A stretch of 64,000 nt of DNA from Lachnocurva sp029100405 (lineage in GTDB: Bacteria; Bacillota; Clostridia; Lachnospirales; Lachnospiraceae): assembly GCA_046263755.1 (NCBI GenBank), contig JBJYZC010000001.1:215124-279123 (forward strand), written 5' to 3'. Below the pieces are notes generated by a model. The model was given only the letters and a program-made list of their open reading frames with translations, made no database searches and was not told where the DNA came from. Position 1 is the first letter of the stretch; each line of letters starts with the position of its first letter. Shown in pieces: positions 1-9,177 of this stretch. The translations under genes and the position numbers were made by a program.

Positions 1-551
1 ATGCCATGCTCCCGAATACAATCAAGCACCGTTCCATGGGTCCCGGCAGATCCGTCATCCGTGGAAATATAAACCGAAGCCAGATGTTCAAATTCATCCA
101 GGAGAAAACTGTCTTTCGAGCGATAGCCTAAAACGGCGGTAAGGTCTTTATTTCCCCGGCCGGAAAGCTCTTTGGTAAGTTCCAGTAAGGGCGGAATGCC
201 GATACCGCCGCCAATCATCAGGGCCCGGCCGTCAAATTCAGGATAGCCGTTGCCCAAGGGAGCCATGATGCGAACCGCATCGCCTGCCTTTAAGACAGAC
301 AATTGCCAGGTCCCCTCCCCTGCGATCCGGTAAACACAACGCATGGCATGTCTTTCCCGGTCGATCTCACAGATACTGATGGGACGGGGCAGGATCCGGG
401 AAGGATCTGCCAGATAGAAGTCGATAAACTGCCCGGGGCGGGCATTATCCGAAAGATCCGTCTCGATCCAGAGACTGAAGATTCCTTCTTTCTCATTCAA
501 TACTTCCTGTGATAATACCCTGGCCCATGCCATGGCCTTTTTTTCTCCCAT
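1..551 (-). CDS. pyrK: Dihydroorotate dehydrogenase electron-transfer subunit PyrK (3' end outside window)
   Basis: Partial gene: 183 codons are visible and the C-terminal part with the iron-sulfur cysteines lies beyond base 1. PyrK carries FAD and a 2Fe-2S cluster and passes electrons from dihydroorotate dehydrogenase (PyrD) to NAD. The translation (starting MGEKKAMAWARVL) shows the flavin-binding RPISI motif near residue 67 and a nucleotide-binding GGGIGIPPL loop near residue 130, both typical of the ferredoxin-reductase fold. The ATG at 551 has a GGAGG five bases upstream. It follows pyrF by 65 bases on the same strand, and pyrD would be expected next, off the edge. The reading is open to the window edge. 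Confidence 0.93.
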   Translation of the reverse strand, partial: MGEKKAMAWARVLSQEVLNEKEGIFSLWIETDLSDNARPGQFIDFYLADPSRILPRPISICEIDRERHAMRCVYRIAGEGTWQLSVLKAGDAVRIMAPLGNGYPEFDGRALMIGGGIGIPPLLELTKELSGRGNKDLTAVLGYRSKDSFLLDEFEHLASVYISTDDGSAGTHGTVLDCIREHG

Positions 552-616
552 TTCTGCCTCCAGACTTAGCATTCACAGATTTTAAAGTAAGGATTCATCG
601 TGATTTCTTACGAAAG

Positions 617-1552
617 TCAGGAATTCAAAGCGACATCCAGTGCTTCTTCGATATCCGCCTTCATGTCAAGAACTGCCTGGCGGGAGGCGTCCGCATAATG
701 GTCCGGTCCGAATTTCTCATAGGCCGGATTCTGATAAGCTGCAATAATGCCACGGGAACTGTTGATAATGGCGCCGAGACCGTCCGGATTGAAGAAATGA
801 ACCAGGTCTTTTCCCTTACCTCCCTGGGCACCGTAGCCGGGAACCAGAATGTAGGAATGTGGCAGATCCTGGCGAAGCTGTTTTCCCACAGCCGGATATG
901 TCGCTCCGATCACGGCTCCGACCTCACTGTAATTACCGTCCATGCAATCCTTGCCCCATTCATAGACCTTATCCGCAACATGCTCATAAAGGGGTTTGCC
1001 GGAAACCAGCCGGTCCTGAAGCTCACCGGAGGATGGATTGGAAGTTTTAACGAGAACGAAGATTCCTTTGGAATCCTCCCGGCAGATATCGACAAAGGGC
1101 TTGACGCCATCCGTTCCGAGATAGGGATTCACGGTAGCAAAATCCTCAGCAAAGGGTTCATAGGTCTTGCTTCCGACCTGAATCTTTCCCAGATGGGCAA
1201 TGGCATAAGACTCAGAAGTCGAACCGATATCACCACGCTTGACATCGCCGATCACGAGAAGCCCTTTGGAATGGCAATAGTCTACGGTTTTCTTAAAAGC
1301 CATAAGTCCCGGAATACCAAACTGCTCATACATAGCGATCTGGGGCTTCACCGCCGGAACCAGATCAAAAACCGCATCCACGATGCCCCGGTTAAAACGG
1401 AAGATGGCATCTGCGGCCCCTTCCAGGGTTTCCCCGTAGGCTGTATAGGATTTCTGCAGCATATCTTTTGGAATATAGGAGAGTTTCGGATCGAGTCCGA
1501 CAACGATCGGTGCATTTTTTGCCTGAATCTCTTTGATCAACTTCTGAATCAT
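617..1552 (-). CDS. pyrF: Orotidine 5'-phosphate decarboxylase, PyrF type 2
   Basis: Decarboxylates OMP to UMP, the last step of de novo pyrimidine synthesis, in the cytoplasm. The 311-residue length and the catalytic segment GDVKRGDIGST, with D103, K105 and D108 as the Asp-Lys-Asp set, fit the longer type 2 PyrF family. The substrate-binding start VVGLDPKL is at residues 17-24. The ATG has an AAGGAG Shine-Dalgarno six bases upstream. It sits between the TPR lipoprotein gene (63-base gap) and pyrK, so it probably belongs to a pyrimidine operon that continues out of the window, while pyrB, pyrI and pyrC lie 29-33 kb away. Confidence 0.96.
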   Translation of the reverse strand: MIQKLIKEIQAKNAPIVVGLDPKLSYIPKDMLQKSYTAYGETLEGAADAIFRFNRGIVDAVFDLVPAVKPQIAMYEQFGIPGLMAFKKTVDYCHSKGLLVIGDVKRGDIGSTSESYAIAHLGKIQVGSKTYEPFAEDFATVNPYLGTDGVKPFVDICREDSKGIFVLVKTSNPSSGELQDRLVSGKPLYEHVADKVYEWGKDCMDGNYSEVGAVIGATYPAVGKQLRQDLPHSYILVPGYGAQGGKGKDLVHFFNPDGLGAIINSSRGIIAAYQNPAYEKFGPDHYADASRQAVLDMKADIEEALDVALNS

Positions 1553-1615
1553 AACTTTCTCCTTTTCTTCTGCTTTTTATTCAAGTGCCTGGTCAGATCC
1601 GTCACGGTTTTCACC

Positions 1616-2590
1616 TTATCGGGTCTCTAAGAATTGATACTCCCTGGTCATATCCGGGTCTTCGGGATAGTCCTTGATAAAGGATTCGCACTGCTTCTTG
1701 GCTTTATGAAAATCACCTGTATATTCCAAAGCGATGATCTCATTCTTGCGAAGGGCCCTGTCCATTTCGCTATCCTTCATTTTAAGGCCTTTTTGGAAAG
1801 ACTTCAAAGCATCTCCATATTTTTCTTCCGTCATTTGAAGTTCCCCGATCGCATTTAAGGACTTGGCTGTTTCCTTCTCGCTCTTCTGATAAGAAGCGAT
1901 CTCTGCCTCCGCTTTTTCTTTTTCATTCGATGCCAGATAAGCACGGGCCAGATCGATCCTGGCTTCCGGGAGATCCTTGTCCAGGGCTCTCTTATAATAA
2001 CGGATGGCATTCTTGTAATCCTTTCGGATCTCCATTGCCTGACCCTTCGCCTGCAGTACCTCTTTATCCTTGTCGGGAAGATCCAGAAGGAGATCCAGGA
2101 AAGAGTCCGCCTCCTTCTCATGTCCGGCATTGGCCAGGCAATGATAGATCCGGAGATATCTCTCACTATCGGACTTATCCAGAGACAGGGACTTCTGAAA
2201 ATCCGTCACTGCCTTCGTCGTATTCCCTTCTTTCAGATAGGCTGCACCTCTCAGATAATAGGCATCCGCGCTTTCCTTGTAATCAATGATACTGGTATAG
2301 GTTTTCATCGAATCCTTATTCTGACCGGCAAGGGTCTGGGCAGCTGCCTTGTAATAATTGATATCAATGACCTCCGAAGTGATCCGGGTCCCCGACTTCT
2401 TCAAGGCCTTGTTGAAATCACTGACAGCCTCTTTATAATGTCCCTGATTCATAGCAGAAATACCGGCCTTCTTATAGGAAGACTGGGCTTTTACATCTGC
2501 CCCGCAGGCAGTAAGAAGTAAGGATGCCGAAGCAAGAAATACGAAAGCTGATTTTTGTAAAAAAGGATGGTTCCACATATTTTTCTTCAT
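1616..2590 (-). CDS. TPR-repeat lipoprotein
   Basis: A 324-residue secreted lipoprotein of unknown partner. It has a basic start, a hydrophobic stretch at residues 12-28 and a lipobox LLTAC with Cys29 as the predicted lipidated residue, so it should sit on the outer face of the membrane. The rest is a chain of tetratricopeptide-like helices (for example the segments with Y-x-G-A-A-Y and A-x-x-x-Y-x-x-A-L spacing), roughly eight to nine repeats, which usually act as a protein-binding scaffold. The Shine-Dalgarno is weak (AGGA almost touching the ATG at 2590), but MKK followed by the signal peptide makes this start the natural one. Function cannot be named from sequence alone. Confidence 0.85.
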   Translation of the reverse strand: MKKNMWNHPFLQKSAFVFLASASLLLTACGADVKAQSSYKKAGISAMNQGHYKEAVSDFNKALKKSGTRITSEVIDINYYKAAAQTLAGQNKDSMKTYTSIIDYKESADAYYLRGAAYLKEGNTTKAVTDFQKSLSLDKSDSERYLRIYHCLANAGHEKEADSFLDLLLDLPDKDKEVLQAKGQAMEIRKDYKNAIRYYKRALDKDLPEARIDLARAYLASNEKEKAEAEIASYQKSEKETAKSLNAIGELQMTEEKYGDALKSFQKGLKMKDSEMDRALRKNEIIALEYTGDFHKAKKQCESFIKDYPEDPDMTREYQFLETR

Positions 2591-2666
2591 GTCCTGATAT
2601 TGGAAAATAATTATCTCAATGCATACCTGTTTATAGTAGCATATTCCCTGCCACTTTGGGCGTCTT

Positions 2667-3932
2667 TTATTCGATTTTCACAGCTTTCGGAAAACGAATA
2701 CGAACCTTTTCAATTCTCTGGTGGCCGGTTGCCACAACGCGAAGGAGGATTCCCTCCTTGGTGACATAGGTTTCCCCTACTTCAGGCACATGATCAAAAA
2801 GCCCGGTCAGATATCCGCCCAGGGTGTCATAGTCATCGGATTCGAAATTTAAAGGCAGGACTTTACAGAGATCTTCGAGATTCATGGAAGCCTGCACCAG
2901 AAATTCCCGGTCGGAAAGAACCACAATATCATCCTCTTCATCGGAATCATATTCATCCCGGATCTCTCCCACCAGCTCCTCCAGGAGGTCTTCCATGGTA
3001 ATAAGGCCTGCAACTGCCCCGTATTCATCCAGGACAATGGCCATGGAGATCGAGTTCTTCCGCATCTCCTGGAAGAGCTCCAGAGTATTCTTCATTTCAT
3101 AGGTAAAATAGGCTTCTCTCAAATAGTCCCTGATATGGAAGTCTCCCTCTTTTTTCAAAAGGAGATCCTTCACATTGATGATTCCGATGATGTGATCCTT
3201 ATCTCCCTCGTAGACCGGCATTCTGGTCAGCATTTCCTCCCGGATCAGATCCATCAGTTTGTCATAGGACCAGTTGACATTGACCATGGTGACATCGATC
3301 CGGGGAATCATGACTTCTTTGGCAGTGGCATCCGAGAAATCAAAGAGGTTATGAATGTACTTCTGCTCATTGGTCAGGATCACGCCCTCTTCCTTACTCT
3401 CATCCACGATCGTTCGCAGTTCTTCTTCTGTCATTTTCTGATCATCGCCGGAATTATTTCCATCGATCAGTCGTAAAATGGCACTGGAGATATGATTGAT
3501 CACAAAGATCAGAGGCGTAAGAATGGTCATGAGATACCAGATGATGCCGGCATAGCGGAGAGACAGGTTGACATTATTGGCCTGAGCTCTGTTTTTCGGT
3601 GTGATCTCTCCGAAGATCAGAATCAAAAAGGTCAGAATACCGGTTGCGATACCGGCTCCCACGCTTCCCAAAAGTTTCGTAGCGATCGTCGTAGCCAGAG
3701 AGGACGCGGAGAGGTTCACGATATTATTTCCGATCAGGATGGCAGAAAGCATCTTGTCCTTCTTCTCCAGAACAGCAAGCACTCTTTTGGCCCGGCCGTC
3801 CCCCTCTTTGGCCATGGTCTTCATTTTGATCTGGGATACGGTGGTAAGGGCAGTCTCAGATCCGGAGAAGAAAGCGGACATGGCTAATAAGATCAGCATG
3901 ATAATAAAGCGGAGGATCAATGCAGATGACAT
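2667..3932 (-). CDS. CNNM/CBS-pair membrane protein (hemolysin C / CorC family)
   Basis: A 421-residue integral membrane protein of the widespread CNNM (DUF21) family, members of which act in magnesium efflux or homeostasis. Order of domains: DUF21 membrane region at about 1-155 with the conserved SGSETAL motif (23-29) and the GEITPK motif (108-113); a CBS pair at about 205-322, which normally binds adenine nucleotides; a CorC/HlyC C-terminal domain from about 335. Its ATG directly abuts the TAA stop of the zinc permease gene upstream, with an AGGAAA Shine-Dalgarno inside that gene, so the two are probably translated together. Whether its role is linked to zinc or to magnesium cannot be told from sequence. 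Confidence 0.92.
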   Translation of the reverse strand: MSSALILRFIIMLILLAMSAFFSGSETALTTVSQIKMKTMAKEGDGRAKRVLAVLEKKDKMLSAILIGNNIVNLSASSLATTIATKLLGSVGAGIATGILTFLILIFGEITPKNRAQANNVNLSLRYAGIIWYLMTILTPLIFVINHISSAILRLIDGNNSGDDQKMTEEELRTIVDESKEEGVILTNEQKYIHNLFDFSDATAKEVMIPRIDVTMVNVNWSYDKLMDLIREEMLTRMPVYEGDKDHIIGIINVKDLLLKKEGDFHIRDYLREAYFTYEMKNTLELFQEMRKNSISMAIVLDEYGAVAGLITMEDLLEELVGEIRDEYDSDEEDDIVVLSDREFLVQASMNLEDLCKVLPLNFESDDYDTLGGYLTGLFDHVPEVGETYVTKEGILLRVVATGHQRIEKVRIRFPKAVKIE

Positions 3933-4736
3933 TTATTTTCCTTTCCTGCCATAGAGATAAGTGGCGAAATAAATAAAGGCAGCCAGAATGACGATCATAG
4001 GACCGGTCGCCACATTAGTATAGTAGCTTATGAAAAGGCCTGCCACGCCTGAAAATACTGCAAAGATAATGCTGTAAAGATGATATTCTCTCATGTTTCC
4101 GGCAATATTGGCGGAAGATGCCGCCGGGATGATCATAAGAGCGCTGATCAATAGGATGCCGATCCAGCGGATGGAAAGCATGACAACGACAGCGATCAGA
4201 ATCGAAAAGATGTCTTCAATCAGCTTGACCTGAATATTGGCAGACCTTGCCAGGGTGGCATGAATACTGATGGCATTCAGGCGGTTCACGGCAAGGATCC
4301 AGAAAACAATGGTCAGGCAGAGGATCAGAAAGAGCCAGAGAACTTCTGATTTCTTAATGGACAGGATATCGCCGATCAGAAGAGCGGAATAATTTGAAAA
4401 ATTTCCTCCATGTGAAAGAATGGCCAGGCCGATTGCCGTACTGCCACTGGCAAAAACAGAGATAATGGTATCGGTCGAAGAGAGGTTTTTCCTCTGGATC
4501 CTTGTCAGAAGGATGGCAAAGAGGATCCCATAAATCACCATGGAAAGAGACGGATCACTGATCCCCAGAAAGAGTCCCAATGCAATGCCGGTCAGGGCAG
4601 AATGGCCAAGAGCATCTGAGAAAAAGGCCATTTTCTTTCGAACAACCATCGTTCCGAGGATACCAAGCAGGGGAGTGATAAGGAGCACGGCCGCAAAAGC
4701 CAGCCGCATGAATTGATAAGAAAATAAAGAACTCAT
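3933..4736 (-). CDS. znuB: Zinc/manganese ABC transporter permease (ABC-3 family)
   Basis: A 267-residue polytopic membrane protein with about seven to eight hydrophobic helices and the conserved GALGHSA(L/F)-like element of ABC-3 permeases near residues 38-46. It forms the membrane channel for the ATPase and binding protein encoded just upstream. The start codon overlaps the ATPase stop by four bases (ATGA), with a GGGGAGG Shine-Dalgarno, so synthesis is coupled. The metal is inferred to be zinc from the histidine-rich binding protein of the same operon; manganese or iron remain possible, and the gene name is given on that basis. Confidence 0.9.
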   Translation of the reverse strand: MSSLFSYQFMRLAFAAVLLITPLLGILGTMVVRKKMAFFSDALGHSALTGIALGLFLGISDPSLSMVIYGILFAILLTRIQRKNLSSTDTIISVFASGSTAIGLAILSHGGNFSNYSALLIGDILSIKKSEVLWLFLILCLTIVFWILAVNRLNAISIHATLARSANIQVKLIEDIFSILIAVVVMLSIRWIGILLISALMIIPAASSANIAGNMREYHLYSIIFAVFSGVAGLFISYYTNVATGPMIVILAAFIYFATYLYGRKGK

Positions 4737-5515
4737 CTTAAACTTTCCTCCCCTCCGAAAACTTCCCGGAAGGCCTCACTGGAATAGACTTCTGAAGGAC
4801 TGCCGCTGGCCCTGACGGTCTGATCCAAAAGGACCACTTCATCTGCATATTTCCGGACATAATCCAGGTCATGAGAAATAATGATAATGGCTGCATCATA
4901 GTGATTTCTTAAATAGGTCATATTCTTGTAAAAAAGGTCCAGACCGTTTTGATCGATACCGGAGACCGGTTCGTCCAGAAGGAGAAGGTCCGGATCATCC
5001 ATGACTGCCATGGACAGAAGGACTCTCTGCAGCTGGCCGCCCGAAAGCTGGCCCACCGGCTGATCGATCAGTTCTTTGGCCTGGAAGACATCCAGAGCAT
5101 CCTGAATCTCCCGGTAAAGCCTTTTACTCTTCAAGAAGATCGGAAAACGGCTCTTAAAAGAAGCAATCAAATCATAGACATTCATGGGAGTATTCCGGTC
5201 GATATTTAATTTCTGCGGGACATAGCCAATCCTTAGTTTCTTCACCATGCCGGCTTCACGATTCCGAAATTCGACGCTTCCGGTGTGCTTGACTTCATCC
5301 AGCATGGCCCGGATCAAAGTAGATTTCCCGGCGCCGTTTTTCCCGATCACAGCCAGCATCTGTCCGCAGTGAACATGCAGATTCACATGAGAAAGGACCA
5401 CCTGATCGCCAAATGTCACGCCAAGATCCTTGACTCTGACGCAATGGAGGCCGCAGGGCTTGATCAGCTTTCTTCGATAAGCAGATCCTTTTTTATTTTT
5501 CTTTCCGATTTCCAA
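4733..5515 (-). CDS. znuC: Zinc/manganese ABC transporter ATP-binding protein
   Basis: A 260-residue ABC ATPase energising the ABC-3 permease. Visible motifs: Walker A GKNGAGKST (58-66), Q-loop around residue 101, signature LSGGQ (157-161), Walker B LLLLDEP (177-183) and the H-loop in ISHD. The start chosen is a TTG at 5515: it has an ideal AAGGAG seven bases upstream, whereas an ATG between the two is out of frame. This gives an N-terminal extension of about 25 residues before the usual ABC domain. The gene is 37 bases after znuA and overlaps znuB by four bases. Confidence 0.93.
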   Translation of the reverse strand: MEIGKKNKKGSAYRRKLIKPCGLHCVRVKDLGVTFGDQVVLSHVNLHVHCGQMLAVIGKNGAGKSTLIRAMLDEVKHTGSVEFRNREAGMVKKLRIGYVPQKLNIDRNTPMNVYDLIASFKSRFPIFLKSKRLYREIQDALDVFQAKELIDQPVGQLSGGQLQRVLLSMAVMDDPDLLLLDEPVSGIDQNGLDLFYKNMTYLRNHYDAAIIIISHDLDYVRKYADEVVLLDQTVRASGSPSEVYSSEAFREVFGGEESLR

Positions 5516-5552
5516 AGCATTTCTCCTTTTGACAGGCAGGGGACATGATCCG

Positions 5553-6566
5553 TTAATTCTCGGCGGCGAAAGCGGCTTCGATTTTCTTCAAATTGTCTTC
5601 CATGCCGGTCAGATAGCCATCCTTCTCGTATTTTCCCTTGCTCCGGGTCATAGGATCGAGATAGATAACCTGACAATCCGTTTCCTTCTGCATGCTTTCT
5701 GCCATCTTCTGTCCATAGGTCTTCTCGGCAAGGATCAGGGGTTTTTTCATGCCTTTCAGGGCTTCCACCGTTTCCTTGCTTTCTCCCGCGCTGACCTGTC
5801 GCTCTTCATCGAGATCCAGAGTATAAGCGACCGGGCATTGGATGTCATGACAGAAATAGTAAAATGCCGCATGGAAAATCACTGCGGAGGACAAGTGACC
5901 GACTACTTCCTCTTCCTTCAAATAGAGCTGATCCAACTTCTTCTGATAGGTCTCTGCGTTTTTATTATAGAGAGAGGCATTGACCGGATCCGCCTCTGAA
6001 AGCCCTTTGGCCATGGTCTCCACCTGCGTTTTCAACAAAGGAATGCTCATCCAGTAATGAGCATTTGCCTCATCTTGATCCGTGGTATGATCATGATCCT
6101 CTTCTTTTTCTTCATCCGAGGCATCCGAGGCATGGTCGTGACCTCCTTCGCCTCCCGCCTCATGGATCAGGTCCAGTTCTTCTTCTGTGAAGTCCTTAGA
6201 CAGATCGATGATCTTAAGCTTGGGATAACTCTCTGCCACATCCGTTAAGAAATTTTCAATACCGCCGCCGTTCACGAGGAAGACATCCGCCGTAGACAAA
6301 AGCTTCATATCCTTCGGCTTTAAGGTATAATCATGCAGACAGCCGGTCTCCGGTTCTGTCAGATTCTCCAATCGGACATTTGCATGGTCTGTCACGTTCA
6401 TAGCGGAAATATAGACCGGATAGAAGGAAGTAACAATCGTAAGTTTTTTCCCTGTCGTCCTGTTTTTTTGCTCTGAATTCACAAAAAGTGCAGTCCCCAA
6501 GATAGAAACTGCACTCATGGAAAGCAGCAGAACAAATACAAAGAGTCCTGTTCTACGTTTTTTCAT
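5553..6566 (-). CDS. znuA: Zinc ABC transporter substrate-binding protein, His-rich, membrane-anchored
   Basis: A 337-residue extracytoplasmic binding protein of the cluster A-I (ZnuA/TroA) type. Likely metal ligands are H78, H170 and H232, each in the expected context (LHDY, AHYW, FHAAF). Between the first two lies an acidic/histidine-rich loop (about 138-168, HDH repeats), which in this family marks zinc rather than manganese transporters. The N terminus is a basic hydrophobic segment (4-29) with no lipobox cysteine, so it is probably a signal anchor or a type I signal peptide instead of a lipoprotein signal; this is unusual for a Gram-positive member. Its ATG overlaps the TGA of ysxC (ATGA), tying zinc uptake to the clp/ysxC transcript. 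Confidence 0.93.
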   Translation of the reverse strand: MKKRRTGLFVFVLLLSMSAVSILGTALFVNSEQKNRTTGKKLTIVTSFYPVYISAMNVTDHANVRLENLTEPETGCLHDYTLKPKDMKLLSTADVFLVNGGGIENFLTDVAESYPKLKIIDLSKDFTEEELDLIHEAGGEGGHDHASDASDEEKEEDHDHTTDQDEANAHYWMSIPLLKTQVETMAKGLSEADPVNASLYNKNAETYQKKLDQLYLKEEEVVGHLSSAVIFHAAFYYFCHDIQCPVAYTLDLDEERQVSAGESKETVEALKGMKKPLILAEKTYGQKMAESMQKETDCQVIYLDPMTRSKGKYEKDGYLTGMEDNLKKIEAAFAAEN

Positions 6567-7165
6567 TTCAAATCCTTTTCGTTTTCGACAACCTGATCCA
6601 TAAAGTCATTCAAGGTATCCAAACCCTGTTTTGTCACGGACGAGAAGGGCACAATGATGGCATCACTGCCGAGCCCCAAGACCTCAGAGATCCGGTCCAT
6701 GTGGGACTCGATCTCTCTCGGTTTTAACTTATCGGATTTCGTTGCAATAATGATCGGATCAAAGCCCAGATAAGTCAGCCAGTCATACATCTTCTGATCA
6801 TCCTCGGAAGGATCATGACGGATATCCACCAGCTGGAAGACATAACGAAGCATATCGGAGCCGGTCAGATAGTTTTGAATCATCACGCCCCAGGCCTCCC
6901 GATTGGCCTGGGAATTCTTTGCATAGCCATATCCTGGAAGATCGACCAGATAGAGAGCGGAATTCACCTTATAGAAATTCAAAGTCTGGGTCTTTCCGGG
7001 CTGCTGAGAGGTCCGGGCCAGTTTCTTCCTCTCCATCAGGCTGTTGATCAGAGAAGATTTTCCCACATTACTGCGGCCGCAGAAAGCGATCTCGGGCAGA
7101 TGGTTTTTCGGGAGCTTACTGGTGACCCCGCATACGGTTTCCAGTTCTGCATCAATGATCTTCAT
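6563..7165 (-). CDS. ysxC: Ribosome biogenesis GTPase YsxC/EngB
   Basis: A 200-residue GTPase needed for assembly of the 50S ribosomal subunit in Firmicutes. G1 GRSNVGKSS (30-38), the G2 threonine in PGKTQT, G3 DLPGYG (75-80), G4 TKSD (142-145) and G5 SS near residue 176 are all present, and the length is normal for the family. It starts two bases after the clpX stop with no strong Shine-Dalgarno, so it is probably read by coupling. The clpX-ysxC order is common in Firmicutes, usually with lon between them; lon is elsewhere here. Confidence 0.97.
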   Translation of the reverse strand: MKIIDAELETVCGVTSKLPKNHLPEIAFCGRSNVGKSSLINSLMERKKLARTSQQPGKTQTLNFYKVNSALYLVDLPGYGYAKNSQANREAWGVMIQNYLTGSDMLRYVFQLVDIRHDPSEDDQKMYDWLTYLGFDPIIIATKSDKLKPREIESHMDRISEVLGLGSDAIIVPFSSVTKQGLDTLNDFMDQVVENEKDLK

Positions 7166-7167
7166 GG

Positions 7168-8469
7168 TCAGGCACTCTTCTTATCTTCTGTTTCAGCGTC
7201 AGCTTTCTTGTCTTCGATGGCAGGAATTTCTGCTTCATGATCGCTTAAGATCAGATTCCGGTCTACCTTTTCCTTAGTGATCCGGACGTCCTTGACAGCA
7301 GGATCCGAAGGAATGTGATACATATCATCCATCATGACGGCTTCCATGATGGCACGGAGGCCTCGGGCACCGGTCTTACGCTGGATGGACTTCTCGGCGA
7401 TCTCCTTTAAGGCATCGTGGTCAAAGGTCAAATGTACACCATCCATATCGAAGAGGGCCTGATACTGCTTGGTCAGGGAGTTCTTCGGTTCCGTCAGAAT
7501 GCGGATCATGTCCTCTTCGGTCAGCTGATCCAAAGCCACATTGATGGGAACACGGCCGATGAATTCCGGGATCAGGCCGAACTTTACAAAATCCTGAGGA
7601 AGGGCCTTTCTTAAAATGTCGCCGACTTTCCTGTCTTCCTTGGCCTTGACGGCTGCTCCGAATCCCATTGTTGCTGACTCGGTTCTCTCCTCGATGATCT
7701 TATCCAGACCTTCGAAAGCGCCGCCGCAGATGAAGAGGATATTGGTGGTATCGATCTGAATCAGTTCCTGCTGGGGATGTTTACGGCCGCCCTGTGGAGG
7801 AACGGAGGCAACGGTGCCCTCCAGAATCTTCAGAAGAGCCTGCTGAACACCCTCGCCGGAAACATCACGGGTAATCGATACATTCTCAGACTTCTTTGCA
7901 ATCTTGTCGATCTCATCGATATAAATGATTCCGATCTCAGCCCGGCGGATGTCAAAATCTGCCGCCTGGATCAGTTTCAGAAGAATGTTCTCAACATCTT
8001 CACCGACATAGCCTGCCTCAGTCAGAGTGGTTGCATCGGCGATGGCAAAAGGAACTCCGAGCTCCCGGGCCAGGGTCTGTGCCAGGAGCGTCTTTCCGGA
8101 ACCGGTCGGTCCCAGAAGGAGGACATTACTCTTCTGCAGTTCCACGTCCGTCTTCTTCTTGGACATGATCCTCTTATAGTGGTTATAGACAGCAACGGAA
8201 AGCACTTTTTTGGCCTCGTCCTGTCCGATGACATACTGATCCAGAAAAGCCTTTAATTCTTCCGGTTTCTTCAAGTTGATCTCTGCCGGTTCCTCATCCT
8301 TCACCGGATCATTATCCAAACCGAAATCTTCATCTATGATCTCACTGCAGATGTCTACGCACTCATCACAGATGAATACTCCGTTGGGGCCGGAAATCAT
8401 CTTCCGGACCTGAGATTCCGTCTTTCCGCAGAATGAGCAGCGGATCTCATGATCTTTTCTCTGTGCCAT
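7168..8469 (-). CDS. clpX: ATP-dependent Clp protease ATP-binding subunit ClpX
   Basis: A 433-residue AAA+ unfoldase that feeds substrates to ClpP. The N-terminal zinc-binding domain has C11, C14, C34 and C37; Walker A GPTGSGKT is at 120-127, the pore-loop GYVG at 153-156, Walker B IIYIDEID at 181-188. The last 20 or so residues form a charged tail rich in Lys, Asp and Glu. The ATG has AAGGA five bases upstream. It lies 54 bases after clpP and two bases before ysxC on one strand, so clpP and clpX are made together. Confidence 0.98.
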   Translation of the reverse strand: MAQRKDHEIRCSFCGKTESQVRKMISGPNGVFICDECVDICSEIIDEDFGLDNDPVKDEEPAEINLKKPEELKAFLDQYVIGQDEAKKVLSVAVYNHYKRIMSKKKTDVELQKSNVLLLGPTGSGKTLLAQTLARELGVPFAIADATTLTEAGYVGEDVENILLKLIQAADFDIRRAEIGIIYIDEIDKIAKKSENVSITRDVSGEGVQQALLKILEGTVASVPPQGGRKHPQQELIQIDTTNILFICGGAFEGLDKIIEERTESATMGFGAAVKAKEDRKVGDILRKALPQDFVKFGLIPEFIGRVPINVALDQLTEEDMIRILTEPKNSLTKQYQALFDMDGVHLTFDHDALKEIAEKSIQRKTGARGLRAIMEAVMMDDMYHIPSDPAVKDVRITKEKVDRNLILSDHEAEIPAIEDKKADAETEDKKSA

Positions 8470-8523
8470 AATTATCCTTTCTTGTGAGAGAAAGGGTACC
8501 CCACAAGGGATACCCTCCTTCTA

Positions 8524-9126
8524 TCAATCCTTTTTCTCGCCATCCTGGCGATTTGTGATGATCTGATCGATCAAACCATAATCCAGGGCTTCCTTGGCAT
8601 CCAGATAATGATCACGTTCCGTATCCTGACAAACCTTTTCATAAGGCTGTCCGGTATTTGCAGCCAGCATCCGGTTCAGTTTCTCCTTCACCTTCAGGAT
8701 GTTTTCTGCAGCGATCTGAATTTCTGTTGCCTGACCCTTGGTTCCGCCGGAAGGCTGATGAATCATGATCTCGGAATTGGGAAGCGCATAACGCTTGCCC
8801 TTGGTTCCGCCGGCCAGAAGGAAGGCTCCCATAGAAGCAGCCATACCTACACAGATCGTAGATACATCGCACTTGATATACTGCATGGTGTCATAGATAC
8901 CAAGTCCTGCTGTAACCATTCCTCCGGGGGAGTTGATGTAGAGGTTGATGTCCTTATTTGGATCCTGGGATTCCAGGAAAAGGAGCTCAGCGATCACGAT
9001 CTGAGCAGTAGTCTCATTGACCTCTTCTCCGAGGAAAATAATCCGGTCTTTCAGAAGACGGCTGTAGAGATCATAACTACGCTCTCCTCTGGAATTTTGT
9101 TCAATGACATAGGGAATTGTTGCCAT
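8524..9126 (-). CDS. clpP: ATP-dependent Clp protease proteolytic subunit ClpP
   Basis: A 200-residue serine protease that forms the tetradecameric barrel served by ClpX. The catalytic triad reads S98 (in AASMG), H123 (in MIHQP) and D172, the same spacing as in Bacillus subtilis ClpP. The start MATIPYVIEQ lacks a long propeptide. An AAGGAGG Shine-Dalgarno precedes the ATG at 9126. It lies 51 bases after tig in the tig-clpP-clpX series. Confidence 0.98.
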   Translation of the reverse strand: MATIPYVIEQNSRGERSYDLYSRLLKDRIIFLGEEVNETTAQIVIAELLFLESQDPNKDINLYINSPGGMVTAGLGIYDTMQYIKCDVSTICVGMAASMGAFLLAGGTKGKRYALPNSEIMIHQPSGGTKGQATEIQIAAENILKVKEKLNRMLAANTGQPYEKVCQDTERDHYLDAKEALDYGLIDQIITNRQDGEKKD

Positions 9127-9177
9127 ATTTTGCCTCCTTCACGCCGGTCTGTATCTTCTGGTCAGGCATACCGATGA

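Noticed and set aside
509..1630. A 373-codon open frame on the plus strand across pyrF
   Set aside because: It is antisense to pyrF, which has intact motifs and a Shine-Dalgarno; the plus-strand translation has no recognisable domain and biased composition.
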